A stretch of 64,000 bases of DNA from Persicirhabdus sediminis (GTDB lineage Bacteria > Verrucomicrobiota > Verrucomicrobiia > Verrucomicrobiales > Akkermansiaceae): positions 90,811-154,810 of the forward strand of contig NZ_JAENIM010000043.1 of the NCBI RefSeq assembly GCF_016595495.1, in the 5' to 3' direction. Each line of letters begins with the position of its first letter. The stretch's first letter is position 1. The notes under the pieces were generated by a model. It did not search any database. It saw nothing but the letters and a program-made list of their open reading frames with translations, and was not told the origin of the DNA. Shown here in pieces: positions 43,948-52,949 of this stretch. A program made the translations under genes and the position numbers.

Positions 43948-45195
43948 CTAGAAATACATACGGAATGCGCCGTAGAGAGTGGTACCGCGGTAGACGGTGT
44001 CGCCAGCTGATGACAGGTCGTCCCACTGCGCGCCAAACATGAGCTTGGTATTGTCGCCGCAGAGGTAGTAGTTGAGGCCGGCGTAGATGCTGTGGTGTTC
44101 GTCGCCGTATCCGTTGTTGATGTCGGCACCTTCCACTGAGCCAGCTGCGGTGGCGTAGCGTGAATACATACGGAAACCTTCGTCGCGGTCGGCTTTGGCG
44201 TATTGGTAGCGGAAGGCTGCTTCAAGTTTGTCCTGAATGAGGTAGTAGGTAGGGATCACGCTGATGCCCCAGATGTTGCCACCGCGCTCGTAGTTGGCGT
44301 CGCTTTGTTTGCCATTTTTGATGATCATGAAGTCGCCGAGGAATGTCCAGCGGTCGTGTTCGATCATGGTATTAAGTGAGCTTGTCCACTCTTGTTTGTA
44401 GGTTTGGTTCACCTGAGTGTCGGCGTTGTAAAGCATGCGCCAGTCGACGTAGGCTTTATCGAATCCAGCTGCTTGTGAATAGTCGTAGCGCAGGTTACCG
44501 CCGTAGATTTGGCTGGTGGTGAAACGTGAGAATTCTTGGCTGGCATCACCTGAGTAAATGCCGAGGTGGCCGCTGAGTTCGTCTTTGCTGGCTTTGACGA
44601 CTAGACCGGTGGAGTTACCTGGGTGACCGTAGTTACCAAGGGCACTACGTTCTACGGTTTTGATGAAACGAGAGGAAACGGCAAATTCACCAGACTGCTG
44701 AAGTAGGTGGCGGCCTGCTGCGATGGTGAGGGTGTCGACGGAGTCGAGGTCAAATGCGCTGGCTGCGTTGAAGGTGAGTTTGGCTTCGAAGAGTCCTTTG
44801 TATCCGAGGTTGTTCTGGCCGAAGTCAACACCACGTGTGGCATTGTCGCTGGTGAGGTCGGCATTGGCGCGGATGTCCCAGTGGTTGAGGAATTTCATGC
44901 CTGCGCCGAGACGGAAGCGGCGCACTTCTTCTACTTGGTAGTCAAAACTGTCACCATTGGCGTCTTCGGCGTCAACGTGGCCGTATTGCCAGTGAAAGCG
45001 GCCAAAAACTTCGAGTTTCTGGACGTATGGGTTGTCGTCATTTTTGTAGAGGACACCTGGTTTTCCTGAGATCCAGCTGCACCAGTTACCATCGTTGGCT
45101 TCTGGTTGTGGGGTGAGAGCGGCTTCACCAGCGAGTGCTGGGATAGGCAGGATGGCGGCTACGCCGATGGCAGCCAGTTTTTCTAGTGTGTGCAT
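43948..45195 (-). CDS. Outer-membrane porin (OprO/OprP-like)
   Basis: 415 residues with a signal peptide (AAIGVAAILPIPALA-GEA). Residues from about 55 on are a chain of amphipathic beta strands with aromatic girdle residues, ending in FRMYF, the C-terminal Phe expected for barrel assembly. EVFGRFHWQYGHVD, VEEVRRFRLGAGMKFLNHW and the late AAFRYQYAKAD and YAGLNYYLCGDNTKLMFGAQW blocks resemble phosphate-selective porins. Phosphate as substrate is not shown by the sequence. The 541 bp upstream contain its promoter and a possible small RNA on the opposite strand. Confidence 0.82.
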   Translation of the reverse strand: MHTLEKLAAIGVAAILPIPALAGEAALTPQPEANDGNWCSWISGKPGVLYKNDDNPYVQKLEVFGRFHWQYGHVDAEDANGDSFDYQVEEVRRFRLGAGMKFLNHWDIRANADLTSDNATRGVDFGQNNLGYKGLFEAKLTFNAASAFDLDSVDTLTIAAGRHLLQQSGEFAVSSRFIKTVERSALGNYGHPGNSTGLVVKASKDELSGHLGIYSGDASQEFSRFTTSQIYGGNLRYDYSQAAGFDKAYVDWRMLYNADTQVNQTYKQEWTSSLNTMIEHDRWTFLGDFMIIKNGKQSDANYERGGNIWGISVIPTYYLIQDKLEAAFRYQYAKADRDEGFRMYSRYATAAGSVEGADINNGYGDEHHSIYAGLNYYLCGDNTKLMFGAQWDDLSSAGDTVYRGTTLYGAFRMYF

Positions 45196-45539
45196 CTTGT
45201 GAGTGAGTCTGATGGTTACGGCCAGCCGTAATGGCTGAGCCTACTTCTGCAATAAAAGTGAAGCAAAATTACTGGCTGATGTCATCGCTTCTCTTGGGAA
45301 AAGCTAAGCTTTTTTGGTGATAGGGCGAACGAACGGATGTGTGCGCCTTCAGCTGTGCTCAGCTCGGTGCTAGCTAGGGGGATCATTTATCAGCCATTTT
45401 GAAATTTTTTGTTAACACAGAGTGATGAAGTCATCCATTTATCATCAATGACTTCAGTGGTTTTTCTGGGTGACCGGAAAGAAAAAGTAACATTTTTTCT
45501 CAGTGCTTGTCACATTTCTCATAGGGAGGGTCGTATCAT

Positions 45540-45673
45540 GGGTGTAAGAGCGATCAAGAGGTGAGAGCTCGTTGACGCGGGAGATCCTGAAGAAGGAGAA
45601 TAAGCGTCCAACCATCATTAACTACTACTTCACTAAACCACTTTACTGAGCCATCGGTAAGGTGGTTGTTTTT
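45540..45673 (+). ncRNA. Possible small RNA or mini-ORF ahead of ispG
   Basis: A TTGTCA at 45507 with a loosely placed TCGTAT about 18 bp later could be a promoter, and the stem AACCAC.TTAC/GTAA.GTGGTT with GTTTTT at 45636-45673 is a terminator. Between them is a 25-codon frame from TTG 45572 (TREILKKENKRPTIINYYF) and an 8-codon ATG frame at 45538. Neither is recognised. This is a weak, untested call. Confidence 0.25.
45636..45673 (+). terminator. Terminator upstream of ispG
   Basis: An 11-bp stem with one wobble, AACCACTTTAC paired with GTAAGGTGGTT, then GTTTTT. It lies 118 bp before the ispG start, so it must end some plus-strand transcript from the 45.2-45.6 kb region. Confidence 0.7.
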
Positions 45674-45790
45674 GGAACCTAATGTTACCGTTAACTTTTT
45701 ATTACTGCATACGTAGCTAGCTGGATTTGTAGCACGATGAATGGATACGGGTGTAGACGTGTTGGTGATTTCACGCTATACACCGTGGCA

Positions 45791-47593
45791 ATGACTGATG
45801 TGGCTCACTCTGAACTTTCTTACTGTGCGGATTTATTTTCCTACCAGCGCCGCTGCACTCGTGTGGTGAAGGTGGGGAATGTAGAGATTGGTGGCGATAA
45901 CCCCATTCGCGTACAGTCCATGATAACCTCTGATACGCGCGATACTGAGGCTTGTGTGCGTGACATTTTGCAGCTGGCTGAAGCTGGTTGTGAGATTGTG
46001 CGAGTTACCGCGCAGACAAAAAAGTATGCAGAGAATCTAGAACACATCCGTGATGGTGTGCGCGCGGCTGGCTGTGATGTACCATTGGTGGCTGATATTC
46101 ATTTTAAACCTGACGCGGCATTTGAAGCGGCGAAGTGGGTGGAAAAAATCCGTGTGAATCCAGGAAACTACGCGGACAAAAAGAAATTTGAAATCCGTGA
46201 GTATACGGATGACCAATACGAAGAGGAGCTCGAGCGCATCCGCGAGGAATTTGTCCCGCTGGTGCAGCTATGTGGTGAGCTTGGTCGTGCGATTCGCATC
46301 GGCACCAACCACGGTTCGCTTTCTGACCGCATCATGAATCGCTACGGCGATACGCCGCTGGGCATGGTGGAGAGTGCGCTGGAGTTTGCCCGCATTGCGC
46401 GTGGTGAGAATTTCCATAACTTCGTCTTCTCGATGAAGGCGAGCAACCCGAAGGTAATGATCGAAGCCTACCGTTTGCTGGTAGCGCGTTTGGACGCCGA
46501 GGGGCCAGATTGGAATTATCCAATCCACCTAGGGGTGACGGAAGCTGGCGACGGTGAAGACGGTCGCATCAAAAGTGCCATTGGCATTGGCTCTCTGCTA
46601 GCTGATGGCGTTGGCGATACCATCCGTGTATCGCTCACAGAAGATGCAGTGCATGAAATTCCAGTCGCGCAGGCAATGGTGAAAAACCTCGAGCTGGCTC
46701 AGTCTGGCAAAGACGCCAAAGTGGACGTCAAATTGCCACTCAGCTACGATCCTTTCAGCTACCAGCGACGTGAGTCCAGCCCAGTTGAGCTGGGTGAATT
46801 CAAAGTCGGCGGAGCCAATACCGTGCGTGTTTTCACCGCGCAGGAGAAATGGGACGCCGTGTCTCATAAGCTCGACAAAATGGGTGATTTTCAGCCAGAA
46901 ATCGTGCTCGAACAAGCAGGGGTGACCCAGCTAGATCCGCGTGATGATGCCGCTATTTCTGCCGTGAACCAGTCGGACGCTCCACAAATTGTTGCCGTGG
47001 CCGATGGCGTGCAGATGGGCGTGATCCACGCGTACCGCATGCTGGCGGCTAAGCTGGATAAAAAACATCCAATTCTACTCAAAGATACGCTCACTGTGAG
47101 CGACGATGACGGTCAGCCGTTCCTCGACGCCCTGCTCACAGGCGCGCGCAATATCGGCTCGCTACTCTGCGATGGCATCGGTGATGCCATCATCATTCAG
47201 GGGGAAAAAGCACCGGGCCAGAGCCTCAGGCTCGCCTACAATATTTTGCAAGCAGCTGGCACGCGTATCTTCAAAACTGACTATGTGGCCTGTCCGTCAT
47301 GTGGGCGCACATTGTTTAACCTACAAGAAACGACACAAAAAATTCGTGAAGCAACAGGCCATTTGAAAGGCGTTCGCATCGCGGTGATGGGCTGTATCGT
47401 CAATGGACCGGGAGAAATGGCAGATGCCGATTTCGGTTATGTTGGAGGTGCGCCAAGCAAGATTAACCTATACGTGGGCAAGAAAGCAGTGAAATTCAAC
47501 ATCCCAGAAGATGAGGCTGTTGAGCGATTGATCGACTTGATCAAAGAACACGACCGCTGGATCGAGGCGCCTACGGAAGTAGTTGACATCTAA
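45791..47593 (+). CDS. ispG: 4-hydroxy-3-methylbut-2-enyl diphosphate synthase, long form
   Basis: The penultimate enzyme of the MEP isoprenoid pathway, converting ME-cPP to HMBPP. The ATG at 45791 gives 600 residues; an ATG at 45737 would add 18. The N-terminal TIM barrel has VGNVEIGGDNPIRVQSMI, ADIHFKPDAAFEAAKWVEKI and RIGTNHGSLSDRIMNRYGDT. A middle insert domain (about 315-480) makes this the long type known from Chlamydiae, plants and related groups. The C-terminal domain has the [4Fe-4S] cysteines in CPSCGRTLFNL and GCIVNGPGE. Confidence 0.94.
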   Translation: MTDVAHSELSYCADLFSYQRRCTRVVKVGNVEIGGDNPIRVQSMITSDTRDTEACVRDILQLAEAGCEIVRVTAQTKKYAENLEHIRDGVRAAGCDVPLVADIHFKPDAAFEAAKWVEKIRVNPGNYADKKKFEIREYTDDQYEEELERIREEFVPLVQLCGELGRAIRIGTNHGSLSDRIMNRYGDTPLGMVESALEFARIARGENFHNFVFSMKASNPKVMIEAYRLLVARLDAEGPDWNYPIHLGVTEAGDGEDGRIKSAIGIGSLLADGVGDTIRVSLTEDAVHEIPVAQAMVKNLELAQSGKDAKVDVKLPLSYDPFSYQRRESSPVELGEFKVGGANTVRVFTAQEKWDAVSHKLDKMGDFQPEIVLEQAGVTQLDPRDDAAISAVNQSDAPQIVAVADGVQMGVIHAYRMLAAKLDKKHPILLKDTLTVSDDDGQPFLDALLTGARNIGSLLCDGIGDAIIIQGEKAPGQSLRLAYNILQAAGTRIFKTDYVACPSCGRTLFNLQETTQKIREATGHLKGVRIAVMGCIVNGPGEMADADFGYVGGAPSKINLYVGKKAVKFNIPEDEAVERLIDLIKEHDRWIEAPTEVVDI

Positions 47594-47622
47594 CCTGTTG
47601 CACTTCGTTAGGAGATGAAATT

Positions 47623-48507
47623 ATGTTGAATGACAATTTTATGGATGTTATGCAGGACGACATGTGGGTTTGGTCCAAATTGTCTGGCATTCAGTGGATG
47701 GACGCGTGGGAAGAGCGCTTCTATGGCAATCCAAATGCGGTGATTAACGTGCTGAAAGGCGGGAAATCTACGCGTGTGGAGGTATACGCGGAAACCGAGC
47801 AAGAGGTGCTCGACATCCAAAAGCAATTTGGCGGTAGCGTGCGTAAGCTCGTGCATAAAAACTGGGCCGCCATGGTGGAGCCAGACCGACCGCCTATTAA
47901 GATTCGCAGCAAGATGATTGTCACTCAAAAGCGTGATGCCGAGGCGCGCGCTGAGCTGGAGAAAGAATTTCCAGGTCGTCACATCGTGCAGATTCCTGCC
48001 GACATGGCATTTGGTACTGGCGATCATGCGACAACATCTAACTGTCTGCGCTTCCTGGTGGATGTTGCTAGTGAGTTGAAAAAGAATGGTCAACGCTGGG
48101 ATATTCTCGATCTGGGTTGTGGTTCAGGCGTGTTGGCCATCGCCGCTCGCATGCTTGGGGCAGACTCAGGATTGGCGCTGGATTTTGACCCCGCAGCGGT
48201 GACTGTGGCGCAGCGTAATGTGGAGCTCAATGGCCAGAAATTTATCGATATAGGGCAAGCGGATGTTTTAAACTGGGAGCCCAGCCGAAAGTATCGAGTT
48301 GTGGTCGCCAATTTGTTTTCCACGGTTTTGCAGCAGGCGTTTCCAACGATTGTCGAATCTCTTGAGGATGATGGATATTTGATCATATCAGGTATCCTCA
48401 AAGAGCAGTGGCCAGAGACCCAAGAATGTGCAGAAGAAGAGGGTCTAGTATTTTCTGATGTGCTTACTCGTGGCAAATGGGTGAGTGCTCGCGCACGGCT
48501 AGGGTAG
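47623..48507 (+). CDS. prmA: Ribosomal protein L11 methyltransferase
   Basis: 294 residues, a normal PrmA size. The SAM-binding region reads ILDLGCGSGVLAIAA after the family signature FGTGDHATT, and VVVANLFSTVL stands for the VANIL motif. The N-terminal 90 residues would form the L11-binding domain. The start at 47623 is preceded by TTAGGAGATG, a good ribosome-binding site. It follows ispG by 29 bp and is probably in the same transcript. Confidence 0.87.
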   Translation: MLNDNFMDVMQDDMWVWSKLSGIQWMDAWEERFYGNPNAVINVLKGGKSTRVEVYAETEQEVLDIQKQFGGSVRKLVHKNWAAMVEPDRPPIKIRSKMIVTQKRDAEARAELEKEFPGRHIVQIPADMAFGTGDHATTSNCLRFLVDVASELKKNGQRWDILDLGCGSGVLAIAARMLGADSGLALDFDPAAVTVAQRNVELNGQKFIDIGQADVLNWEPSRKYRVVVANLFSTVLQQAFPTIVESLEDDGYLIISGILKEQWPETQECAEEEGLVFSDVLTRGKWVSARARLG

Positions 48508-48554
48508 ATCTGGCGTTGTCAAGTTGCTAAAACGAGCATAGCTTCTGCTCTGTC

Positions 48555-51500
48555 ATGAAAGCTATGTCATCATCACCCACGTTGGATGACCTGCGGCATG
48601 CGGTAGTCAAGTGCGGACAAGTTTTGCGCAACGCTGGCGTGCGCTGGTGGAAACACAAACACTCGGATGAGGCCGCCGCTATGGCCTTTTATTCGCTCGT
48701 CTCGCTCGGCCCCATTTTGGTGGCTGGGGTATTAGTTGCGTCCTTGTTTGTTGACCGAGCTACTGCAATTCAACAGCTTATTAGTGAAACTACCGAGCTG
48801 GCAGGTGAGGGAGTCGGCCAATATTTGGCTCAATTACTCAATAATCAGCTATCAATGTCAGCGGGAAAATTACCGCTAATTGGTATACTTGTGCTTTTTT
48901 ATTCAGCCACCAAAGTGATCGCCAAACTACGCGATGCTTTAGGCAAGGTTTTTGGTGAACGCAAAAAGAAGAAAGGCAAAGAAGCCGCCGTCTACGGCAT
49001 TATTTCGCGCCTCATGTCAGTGGCGATGTTATTAAGTCTGGGAGCGATGATTGCGCTCTCCGTGATCTTGGAAACCTTATTGGGCCTGCTGAAAAGCCAT
49101 TTGGATAGCGTGAGCATGTCGCTCAACTTATTTGTTTACGTATCTCCGCTGATCTCATTCCTTAGTGTGGTGATGCTTACCGCAGTGATTCTGCGCTGGC
49201 TGCCAGCTAGACCACCTAGATTCAAAGAAGCATTGATTGGTGGAGCCATCTGCGCGGGCATGCTCACAGCTTTGAAATTTGGTCTCGCCATCTATTTCAA
49301 ACACGCCGCGGTTGGCTCACTATACGGTGGTGCTATCGCCCTGGTTTTGGTTTTATTTTGGATCTACTTTTCCATGCAGGTTTTCCTATTTGGCGCAGAA
49401 TGTTCAGCCGAATTAGTGAGTAATCGAATTGCCAGTGGTGGCCCTGATGATGAGCCTGAAAACCTAGAGGAAACCATCAAAGAAGTGATCGAGGCAAAGC
49501 AAATGGCCAATGGCAACGCGCGAGAAGAGGTGACTTTCTCAAGCTTACTTTCAGCCGTCAAAATGCCAGAGATCAAGCTGGCTCCGAAACCTGAGCCAGT
49601 TGTCGAACCGCGGTTAGCACTGTCACCTGTAGAAGCTGGTTTTTCCCGTGATTTTAAATTGCCGCCAAAACGTCCATCTGCAGAGGCTGAGGAAGAAGAG
49701 TTTACTGAGGTATCCAAAGTTGTCATCGGCAAACCGTCTAGCGCAAATGCTTCACCTCAGAGCAATGTACCATCAGCTGGAAATGCCGCGCCAACAGCTG
49801 GCGCTAGCCAAGATCGACCAAGCGTGCCATCTCATATTCAAATGCCTGCAGTAAAACCTGCAGTTAATAAGAAGCCCGTTCCTCTAGAGGATAAAAAGGC
49901 AGTTGAGAGAGCTATCGCTCAGGAAGAAAGAGCTCAACAACGCGCCGCTGAACGAGCTGCAGCTGAGCAGAGGATTCATTCTGCAAAAGCTAAAGAGCAA
50001 AAACTTGCCGCCGAGCAACGTGCCGTAGTTGAACAAGCGGCCGAGCAGCGACGCGCTGCTGAGCAACGTGCTGCTGTTGAAAAAGCGGCTGCGCAACAAC
50101 GCGAGGCCGAACAACGCATTGCCGAAAAACGCGCAGCCAAACAACAAGCCGAGGAGCAACGTGCTGCGGAGCAACGGGCGGTTCTTGAAAAAGCTGCCGC
50201 TGAACAAGCTGCCGCTGAACAACATGCTGCTGCTCAACGTGCTGTGGCGGAAAAAGCCGCCGCAGAACAACGCGCCGCAGAACAACATGCCGCCGAACAA
50301 CGTGCCGCTGCTGAAAAAGCCGCTGCCGAGCAACGCGCGGCGGAAGAACGTGCTGCTGCTCAACGAGCAGCTGCTGAGAAAGTAGCCGCTGAACAACGCG
50401 CTGCCGAGCAACGCGCCGCTGAAAAGCGCGCCGCAGAAAAGCGTGCTGCTGCGCAACGCGCCGCTGAGCAACGTGCTGCCGAAAAAGCTGCCGCCGAGAA
50501 ACGTGCTGCCGAAAAACGTGCTGAGGAACAACGTGCCGCCGAGCAACGTGCCGCCGAAAAACGTGCTGCAGAACAACGCGCCGCCGAGCAACGTGCCGCC
50601 GAACAAGCTGCCGCGGAAAAAGCCGCCGCAGAAAAAGCCGCCGCTGAGCAACGCGCCGCTGAAAAACGTGCCGCTGAGCAACGTGCCGCCGAGCAACGAG
50701 CCGCCGAACAACGAGCCGCGGAACAAGCTGCTGCCGAACAAGCCGCTGCCGCACAAGCTGCTGCAGAAAAAGCTGCCGCCGAGCAACGTGCCGCAGAAGA
50801 ACGTGCTGCTGAGCAGCGCGCCGCCGAACAACGCGCCGCCGAACAACGCGCCGCTGAACAAGCTGCCGCTGAACAACGCGCCGCCGAACAACGCGCCGCT
50901 GAACAAGCCGCCGCCGAACAAGCTGCTGCCGAGCAAGCCGCTGCCGAGCAACGCGCCGCCGAACAACGCGCCGCCGAACAAGCTGCCGCCGAGCAACGTG
51001 CCGCTGAACAACGCGCCGCCGAACAACGCGCCGCTGAGCAAGCCGCTGCTGAACAAGCTGCTGCAGAACAAGCTGCCGCTGAACAAGCTGCCGCTGAGCA
51101 ACGTGCCACTGAGCAACGTGCTGCTGCGCAACGTGCAGCTGAAAAAGCTGTCGCCGAGCAAGCTGCCGCCGAACATGCTGCCATCGAGCAACGCGCCGCG
51201 GAACAACGTGCAGCTGCACAAGCCGCCGCCGAGCAACGTGCTGCAGAGCCACCCGTCGACGAGTTGCGTGCGATGGTGGAAAGGATATCTATTAAGAAGA
51301 AGACTGCCGAGAATAAGTTAGCTCAGCAACGGGCTGCTGAAAAAAAGACCGGTGAGCAAGAGACTGTTGAGCGAGAATCCGCTGCTGCAAGAGAGGCCGC
51401 TGAGCGCGAGGTTCTTGCAAGAGAGTCAGCTGAGCGCGAAGCCGCTGCCAGAGAAACTGCAGCTCGCGAAACTGCCGACCGCGAAGCCGCTGAACGAGAA

Positions 51501-52034
51501 GCTACTGAGCATAAGGTCGTCGTCGAAAAGGTAACTGCTGGTCTGAGCTGGGAGCCATTGGCTCAAGAGGTCGACCCAGATCTAAATGAGAAAATCATTC
51601 GCCTAGTACCTGTAAAAAAAAATGAACAAGAATTAGCTGTAAATGACGACTATGACTTTGTACAAAATACTGCAGGTCAGGATCTTGTAAATAGTTCCTT
51701 AGACCACCAGGTCCAAATTGAAACGAGAACAATCATCATGGATGAAGAAATTCAAAATTCAGCTAATAAAGGCATAGGTGCAGGTGAAATGGTATCTCAG
51801 CAAGATAAAGCAGCAAAGGCAATGGCCGCCCAGGCAGAAGCCGAAAAGATTGAGGCTGAGCTGATGCGCCAAGCTCGTAAGAAATCAGGAACTCGCTCTA
51901 TTCTAGTTCCTAAGGTGCCTCGTCAGGAATCCGTGCTTACAACTAATTTGACACCAAAACCAAAACCAAAACCAATGGTGCCTCCTAGACCAGGATTGAT
52001 TCCTGGCCCGCCTCAGCAAGAGCAGCAAGGGTAA
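48555..52034 (+). CDS. YihY/BrkB membrane protein with a very long AAEQR repeat tail
   Basis: 1159 residues. Residues about 1-300 form the YihY (formerly RNase BN/BrkB) integral-membrane domain with about six helices: SDEAAAMAFYSLVSLGPILV, ILVLFYSATKVIAKLRDALG and GSLYGGAIALVLVLFWIYF are typical. From about residue 450 to 900 the chain is an almost pure repeat of five-residue units (AAEQR, AAAEQ, AAEKR), about 80 in total, likely a long alpha-helix or coiled coil. After this come RE/AE-rich helices, an acidic segment and a Pro-rich end (KPKPKPMVPPRPGLIPGPPQ). YihY homologues are usually 280-450 residues, so the tail is exceptional. It may reach across the cytoplasm or bind nucleoid or divisome parts; this is speculation. 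Confidence 0.85.
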   Translation: MKAMSSSPTLDDLRHAVVKCGQVLRNAGVRWWKHKHSDEAAAMAFYSLVSLGPILVAGVLVASLFVDRATAIQQLISETTELAGEGVGQYLAQLLNNQLSMSAGKLPLIGILVLFYSATKVIAKLRDALGKVFGERKKKKGKEAAVYGIISRLMSVAMLLSLGAMIALSVILETLLGLLKSHLDSVSMSLNLFVYVSPLISFLSVVMLTAVILRWLPARPPRFKEALIGGAICAGMLTALKFGLAIYFKHAAVGSLYGGAIALVLVLFWIYFSMQVFLFGAECSAELVSNRIASGGPDDEPENLEETIKEVIEAKQMANGNAREEVTFSSLLSAVKMPEIKLAPKPEPVVEPRLALSPVEAGFSRDFKLPPKRPSAEAEEEEFTEVSKVVIGKPSSANASPQSNVPSAGNAAPTAGASQDRPSVPSHIQMPAVKPAVNKKPVPLEDKKAVERAIAQEERAQQRAAERAAAEQRIHSAKAKEQKLAAEQRAVVEQAAEQRRAAEQRAAVEKAAAQQREAEQRIAEKRAAKQQAEEQRAAEQRAVLEKAAAEQAAAEQHAAAQRAVAEKAAAEQRAAEQHAAEQRAAAEKAAAEQRAAEERAAAQRAAAEKVAAEQRAAEQRAAEKRAAEKRAAAQRAAEQRAAEKAAAEKRAAEKRAEEQRAAEQRAAEKRAAEQRAAEQRAAEQAAAEKAAAEKAAAEQRAAEKRAAEQRAAEQRAAEQRAAEQAAAEQAAAAQAAAEKAAAEQRAAEERAAEQRAAEQRAAEQRAAEQAAAEQRAAEQRAAEQAAAEQAAAEQAAAEQRAAEQRAAEQAAAEQRAAEQRAAEQRAAEQAAAEQAAAEQAAAEQAAAEQRATEQRAAAQRAAEKAVAEQAAAEHAAIEQRAAEQRAAAQAAAEQRAAEPPVDELRAMVERISIKKKTAENKLAQQRAAEKKTGEQETVERESAAAREAAEREVLARESAEREAAARETAARETADREAAEREATEHKVVVEKVTAGLSWEPLAQEVDPDLNEKIIRLVPVKKNEQELAVNDDYDFVQNTAGQDLVNSSLDHQVQIETRTIIMDEEIQNSANKGIGAGEMVSQQDKAAKAMAAQAEAEKIEAELMRQARKKSGTRSILVPKVPRQESVLTTNLTPKPKPKPMVPPRPGLIPGPPQQEQQG
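49900..51260 (+). repeat. 15-bp-unit coding repeat (AAEQR/AAAEQ units)
   Basis: About 1.35 kb of tandem GCCGC(C/T)GA(A/G)CAACG(C/T)-like units of 15 bp encode the helical tail of the YihY protein. Synonymous third-base changes are scattered throughout, so the array is not freshly amplified. Long antiparallel open frames here are artefacts of the composition. Confidence 0.9.
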
Positions 52035-52084
52035 ATTCTAGATCGCTGGTCGCGGCGCGCATGGCTCCACGATCAGCCAATATG

Positions 52085-52118
52085 GGCCACACTTCATTGT
52101 GTGGCCTGTTTTTTTTCC
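52085..52118 (+). terminator. Terminator after the YihY gene
   Basis: Perfect 8-bp stem GGCCACAC/GTGTGGCC, 6-base loop, then TG and ten T. Confidence 0.88.
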
Positions 52119-52155
52119 CAACTAGTGGAGCACGAATGGATGATGCGCGACCTAC

Positions 52156-52767
52156 TTAGGCAGCTCTGAGCAGGGCGACCAAGACGCCCTGAATGATCAG
52201 TTCTCTGGCTGGAATGAGGTCTGGGAAGTCTGGGTTTTCTGCCTGCAGGTAGGGTTTGCCTCGTTTGACGATGTAGCGTTTGAGGGTGGTTTCCCCGTCA
52301 ATCAATGCGGCGACGATGTCATTTGGCCGTGGCTCGCGAAATTCTAAAATCACCGTATCACCGCTGCAAATGTGGGCGTCAATCATCGACTCGCCGTGGA
52401 CTTTGAGCGCAAAGGTGCGCGCGTTGCGTGGGATGCCTAAGGTGGCAATGTCGATAGAGATACAGCCTTCATTGCCTTGTTCACTCGCCTGTGCCAAACC
52501 AGCTGCGATATTTCCGTAGACTGGGATGTCGATGATTTCTTCGCGATCGAGCTCTTCTGGAAAGACTACTCCGTGGGCGCGTCCAGGTAGGCGAACAATC
52601 ACACCTTTCTTTTCGAGTGCTCGTAAGTGACTCATGGCTGCAGTCTGGCTGGCAAAACCAAAGTGGCGCTGGATTTCACGCGATGAGGGCATCACGCCAG
52701 ACTTGTGGTGCATTTCTTTCAGGTAATCAAAGACTTCTTGTTGGCGTTTGGTGAGTGACTCTTTCAT
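52156..52767 (-). CDS. lexA: SOS repressor LexA
   Basis: 203 residues from the ATG at 52767 (MKESLTKRQQEVFDYLKEMH). An upstream in-frame extension to 52887 exists, but the operator lies inside it, so the shorter start is right. The winged helix-turn-helix has MPSSREIQRHFGFASQTAAM. The self-cleavage site is Ala-Gly in GNIAAGLAQ, the catalytic Ser is in HGESMIDAHI and the Lys in TTLKRYIVK. It represses SOS genes until RecA triggers autocleavage. It is monocistronic. Confidence 0.94.
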   Translation of the reverse strand: MKESLTKRQQEVFDYLKEMHHKSGVMPSSREIQRHFGFASQTAAMSHLRALEKKGVIVRLPGRAHGVVFPEELDREEIIDIPVYGNIAAGLAQASEQGNEGCISIDIATLGIPRNARTFALKVHGESMIDAHICSGDTVILEFREPRPNDIVAALIDGETTLKRYIVKRGKPYLQAENPDFPDLIPARELIIQGVLVALLRAA

Positions 52768-52781
52768 GACTTCGTGAACAG

Positions 52782-52795
52782 TGTTCGAGAGAACA
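52782..52795. promoter_or_regulatory. LexA operator (TGTTC-N4-GAACA)
   Basis: TGTTCGAGAGAACA is a perfect 14-bp palindrome whose nearest edge is 14 bp upstream of the lexA ATG. It matches the TGTTC-N4-GAACA motif known for LexA of Verrucomicrobia, so lexA is very likely autoregulated. Confidence 0.9.
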
Positions 52796-52949
52796 TACTT
52801 TAGGGTTGGATGATTGACAAGGGGATTTGTCATAAGCCGCGCTATCGTGGACTGGAGTGGCCGGGCCCATGAGACGCGTTTTTGCATCGAAGTTGCGAGT
52901 TATGGCTTTTAGCCTGATTGACTAACTAAAAGGTGTATGGGGGTAATTA

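Noticed and set aside
49884..51252. Long minus-strand frames (about 274-450 codons) opposite the YihY tail
   Set aside because: They are by-products of the AAEQR repeat DNA, giving unnatural SS/AA/LL or RR/VV repeats.
52768..52887. Longer LexA N-terminus
   Set aside because: It would run through the operator and adds 40 residues not found in the family.
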